Assembly (NCBI GenBank): GCA_005882055.1
Contig: VBGQ01000029.1
Coordinates: 1 to 8,248 of the forward strand
DNA from: Chloroflexota bacterium
GTDB taxonomy: Bacteria; Chloroflexota; Limnocylindria; QHBO01
Length of the DNA stretch: 8,248 bases
Direction of reading: 5' to 3'
The notes beneath the pieces are model-generated. The model was not told the origin of the DNA, did no database searches, and was given only the letters and a program-made list of their open reading frames with translations. The first letter of the stretch is position 1, and each line of letters starts with the position of its first letter. The translations under genes were made by a program, and so were the position numbers. Positions 1 through 8,248 of the stretch are shown here, one piece after another.

Positions 1-1
1 G

Positions 2-6272
<6,271 letters not shown>

Positions 6273-6286
<14 letters not shown>

Positions 6287-6647
6287 CGCACCGGCGCTCG
6301 ACGAGGCGGTCCTGAACGAGCTCAAGGAGACGACCGGCGACGACCCAGCCTTCGTCCGCGACTTGATCGAAACCTATCTGGCGGATGCGCCGGTCCAGCT
6401 CGAGGGGATCGAGGAGGCAGTCGCCGCCAACGACGCGGAGGCCCTCATCAGGCCCGCACATACCCTGAAATCGAGCAGCGCCACGGTTGGCGCCATGCAG
6501 CTCGCCGAGGCCTCGCGGGCGCTCGAGATGGCGGGACGAACCGGCGCATTGGATGCAGGAGTCCGCGCACAGGCCGACGCCGTGCAGGTGGAATGGAATC
6601 GCGTCAAGGCAGCATTTCAGGCATGGATGGGGGAGCAACCCGAATGA
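6273..6647 (+). CDS. Stand-alone HPt domain phosphotransfer protein
   Basis: A 124-residue cytosolic protein, the size of a single HPt four-helix bundle. The signature is AHTLKSSS with phospho-acceptor H63 (codon at 6459-6461), preceded by helices containing FVRDLIETYL and the acidic, Ala-rich segment EGIEEAVAAND. Residues after the motif (TVGAMQLAEASRALE) fit the conserved HPt helix in which a small residue and Leu follow the His turn. The start at 6273 is supported by a strong ribosome binding site and overlaps the kinase gene by 14 bases. Its inferred job is to take phosphate from a receiver of the upstream kinase, which has no HPt domain in the visible part, and pass it to a separate receiver, most simply the one encoded next. 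The end overlaps the next start as ATGA. Confidence in the family is high; the partners are inferred from gene order. Confidence 0.93.
6629..6635 (+). promoter_or_regulatory. Ribosome binding site of the receiver-cyclase gene
   Basis: GGGGGAG lies eight bases upstream of the ATG at 6644. Together with the ATGA overlap at 6644-6647 it favours that start over an in-frame ATG at 6593, which would add 17 residues unlike any receiver N-terminus. Confidence 0.6.
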
Positions 6648-7096
6648 CGGACGGCGGCATGGCGCTCGTGGTCGACGACAGTCCGGTCAATCGGCAGCTG
6701 CTCAAGAAACGGCTCGAGACGCTCGGGCTCGAGGTCCTGCAGGCGGAGAACGGGGCGGACGGCCTGGCGGTGCTCGCGGCGAATCCCGGTCACATCGACG
6801 TTGCTGGTTGTGTCGAGCGTCGAGGAGCTCGACAGCGTGGTCCGCTGCATCGAGCTGGGAGCGACCGATTACCTCACCAAGCCCATCAATCCCGCCATCC
6901 TGGCCGCGCGCATCGACGCATCCCTGGCTGCCAAACGGCTGCACGACCTCGAGCAGGAATCGCTGGAACGCCAGACGGCGCTGAACCGGACGATCGAGCG
7001 GCAGAAGCAGGAGCTGAGCCGATTCCTCTCGCCTCAGGTCGCCGCGCTGGTCTCTTCACCCGAAGGCGAGCAGCTGCTATCGGGCCATCGGCGTGA
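6644..7096 (+). pseudogene. N-terminal receiver fragment of a frameshifted receiver-cyclase response regulator
   Basis: From the ATG at 6644 the frame encodes a normal receiver start: ALVVDDSPVNRQLLKKRLE has the acidic pair of the metal site, followed by a segment ending PGHIDV near base 6795. Homology then stops. A receiver should continue with a LLD-x-x-MP-x-MDG type segment carrying the phosphoacceptor Asp; here the frame reads AGCVERRGARQRG, which is the out-of-frame version of the downstream gene, and runs to a stop at 7094-7096 without recognisable domains. The matching receiver C-terminal half resumes one base out of register from about 6800. The simplest reading is an internal deletion of roughly 80-90 bases (length 3n-1) in one ancestral gene covering 6644-7643. 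A sequencing or assembly error remains possible. Confidence 0.75.
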
Positions 7097-7643
7097 GATC
7101 ACCGTCGCGTTCTGCGACCTGCGCGGGTTCACCGCCTTCGCGGAGCAGGCGGATCCGGAGGAGATCTTTGGCCTCCTGGCCGAGTACCACCGCATGATGG
7201 GAGGGGCCATCGTCGAGCACGGCGGGACGCTCGAGCACTTCGCGGGCGACGGGGTGATGATCTTCTTCAACGATCCCGTCCCCCAGGAGGATCACGTCGA
7301 GCGTGCGGTTCGCATGGCGGTGGCGATGCGCGATCGGTTCGTCGAGCTCTCGAGCCTCTGGCATCACCGCGGCTACGAGCTTGGCTTTGGGGTCGGCATC
7401 GCTGTCGGGTACGCGACCCTTGGACGCATCGGTTTCGAAGGCCGGCACGACTACGGGGCCATCGGAAACGTCACCATCCTCGCGTCGCGCCTGAGCAGCC
7501 AGGCCCAGGCCGGGCAGATCCTGCTGAGCCCGCGGGCCCAGATGATGATCGAGGGCATCGTGGAATCCGAAGACATCGGCGAGCTGACCCTCAAGGGTCT
7601 GACGCGACCCGTGCAGGCAACCAACGTCGTCGCCCTGCGCTGA
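6801..7643 (+). CDS. Class III adenylate/guanylate cyclase with truncated receiver (C-terminal part of the frameshifted regulator)
   Basis: Open from a nominal TTG at 6801, 280 residues. Residues 2-45 are the second half of a receiver (VVSS switch loop, then DYLTKP with conserved K27). Residues about 47-76 form a charged coiled-coil linker. The rest is a class III cyclase homology domain with metal-binding D106 (FCDLRGFT) and D150 (FAGDG), a VERAVRMA helix, and R230. Such proteins make cAMP, or less often cGMP, from NTP as dimers. Two active-site positions are unusual: H146 stands where the purine-contacting Lys is usual, and I226 (GNVTILASR) stands where the transition-state Asn of the N-x-x-x-R motif is expected. 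No ribosome binding site precedes 6801, so this is probably the tail of the gene starting at 6644 rather than an independent gene; if translated alone, the start is uncertain (GTG at 6810 is an alternative). The cyclase family is confident; activity is doubtful. Confidence 0.85.
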   Translation: MLVVSSVEELDSVVRCIELGATDYLTKPINPAILAARIDASLAAKRLHDLEQESLERQTALNRTIERQKQELSRFLSPQVAALVSSPEGEQLLSGHRREITVAFCDLRGFTAFAEQADPEEIFGLLAEYHRMMGGAIVEHGGTLEHFAGDGVMIFFNDPVPQEDHVERAVRMAVAMRDRFVELSSLWHHRGYELGFGVGIAVGYATLGRIGFEGRHDYGAIGNVTILASRLSSQAQAGQILLSPRAQMMIEGIVESEDIGELTLKGLTRPVQATNVVALR

Positions 7644-7649
7644 CCACGC

Positions 7650-8186
7650 ATGAGCCAGGCGGCGTTCTCGGCAGCGATCATCGGCTGGCATGACTTCTAT
7701 CTGGCCGCCGCCGGCGCATCCGCCGCGCTGCTTGGGCTCCTGTTCGTGGGCGTCTCCATCAACCTTTCGGCGATTGCCGCCCAGGAGCGGCCTGACCTTC
7801 GCGCCCGAGCAGGATTGGCCTTCTCCAACCTGATCTACGTCCTGATCGTCTCACTGATCCTGCTGATCGCCGATCCGGAGCCGCACGGCATCGCCATCGG
7901 GTTGGGAGCGGTGGCGGGGATCGGCCTCGTCCGCACGGTGCGCGGCCTATACGTCTCGCTCCGGGTGCAGCACCGATGGCGCCAGCGGCTTCCCATCGTT
8001 CGAAGGGTGGGTTGGACGGTCGCGGCGGACCTCGTGATCGCGTGGGTCGCCATCGTGTTCTATACCGCTGCCGACGCGCGCATCGTCATCCTGCTCGCTG
8101 CGAGTGTGCTGATCCTGACCATCGGCGCGGCGGACGTCGCGTGGGAGATGCTCGTCCAGGTCAGCCAGGAGCATCGGCTGAGCTGA
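7650..8186 (+). CDS. Small multi-pass integral membrane protein, function unknown
   Basis: A 178-residue protein starting six bases after the cyclase stop. A short N-terminal segment with WHDFY (residues 13-17) leads straight into a small-residue-rich hydrophobic helix (about 18-39, AGASAALLGLLFVGVSIN). Further hydrophobic stretches lie at about 55-73, 78-95, 122-141 and 144-164, giving four or five membrane helices. A strongly basic loop (about 100-121, several Arg including WRQR and VRR) should be cytoplasmic. There is no signal peptidase site, no catalytic motif and no conserved Cys. The WHDF-plus-ASAALLGLLFV start resembles a family of uncharacterised bacterial membrane proteins; I cannot name a function. 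The start lacks a strong ribosome binding site, but the close spacing suggests co-transcription with the signalling genes. Whether it works with them is unknown. Confidence 0.8.
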   Translation: MSQAAFSAAIIGWHDFYLAAAGASAALLGLLFVGVSINLSAIAAQERPDLRARAGLAFSNLIYVLIVSLILLIADPEPHGIAIGLGAVAGIGLVRTVRGLYVSLRVQHRWRQRLPIVRRVGWTVAADLVIAWVAIVFYTAADARIVILLAASVLILTIGAADVAWEMLVQVSQEHRLS

Positions 8187-8188
8187 GC

Positions 8189-8248
8189 ATGGAACAACGG
8201 CCTCCGCAGGGAAGTACGGCTGCTCGTTGGGACGAGACCTACCGCTCC
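8189..8248 (+). CDS. N-terminus of an unidentified protein, possibly a SAM-dependent methyltransferase, 3' partial
   Basis: An ATG two bases after the previous stop opens a frame with no stop to the window edge (20 codons). The last residues read ARWDETYRS; a WDE-x-Y-R-type motif near the N-terminus is common in small class I methyltransferases, where it precedes the SAM-binding domain. Twenty residues are too few to assign a family, so the product is tentative. The tight spacing fits continuation of the operon. Confidence 0.4.
   Translation, partial: MEQRPPQGSTAARWDETYRS

Noticed and set aside
6593..6643. In-frame ATG at 6593 as an earlier start for the receiver-cyclase gene
   Set aside because: It lies deep in the HPt gene and adds residues unlike a receiver N-terminus. 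The ATG at 6644 has a Shine-Dalgarno sequence and an ATGA overlap.
6785..6812. Programmed ribosomal frameshift joining the receiver halves
   Set aside because: No slippery run or pseudoknot-like pattern is evident, and a simple frameshift would not restore the roughly 27-30 missing residues including the acceptor Asp.

Overview
The window is GC-rich and read entirely from the plus strand. Genes abut or overlap throughout, so it looks like one operon or the inside of one. The style (a soluble sensor kinase with very many GAF domains, a separate HPt protein, a receiver-cyclase) resembles signalling loci of Chloroflexota such as the Limnocylindria/Ellin6529 type lineages. That placement is an impression from protein style, not a measured result.

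Layout. Bases 2-6286 hold most of a giant hybrid histidine kinase whose 5' end lies outside the window. It shows at least nine tandem GAF domains, then HisKA, HATPase_c and two receiver domains, and no membrane segment. A 124-residue HPt phosphotransfer protein (6273-6647) overlaps its end by 14 bases. An ATGA overlap leads into a response regulator (6644-7643) built as receiver, coiled coil and class III nucleotide cyclase. That gene is broken: it changes frame near base 6800, and the receiver segment that should carry the phosphoacceptor aspartate is missing. Six bases further on is a small multi-pass membrane protein of unknown function (7650-8186). The first 20 codons of another gene, possibly a methyltransferase, run off the 3' edge from 8189.

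Inferred logic. GAF inputs would control the kinase. Phosphate would pass from His to receiver Asp to HPt His, and then to the receiver of the cyclase, changing cyclic nucleotide output. As sequenced, the last step cannot work: the acceptor Asp is absent and the reading frame is interrupted. The cyclase also has Ile where the catalytic Asn is expected and His where a purine-contacting Lys is usual. Either this output arm is decaying or repurposed, or the assembly has an error at that point. Deciding between these is the main question raised by the window. There is no gene-free stretch over 300 bases, and I see no RNA genes, mobile elements, CRISPR arrays or clear terminators.
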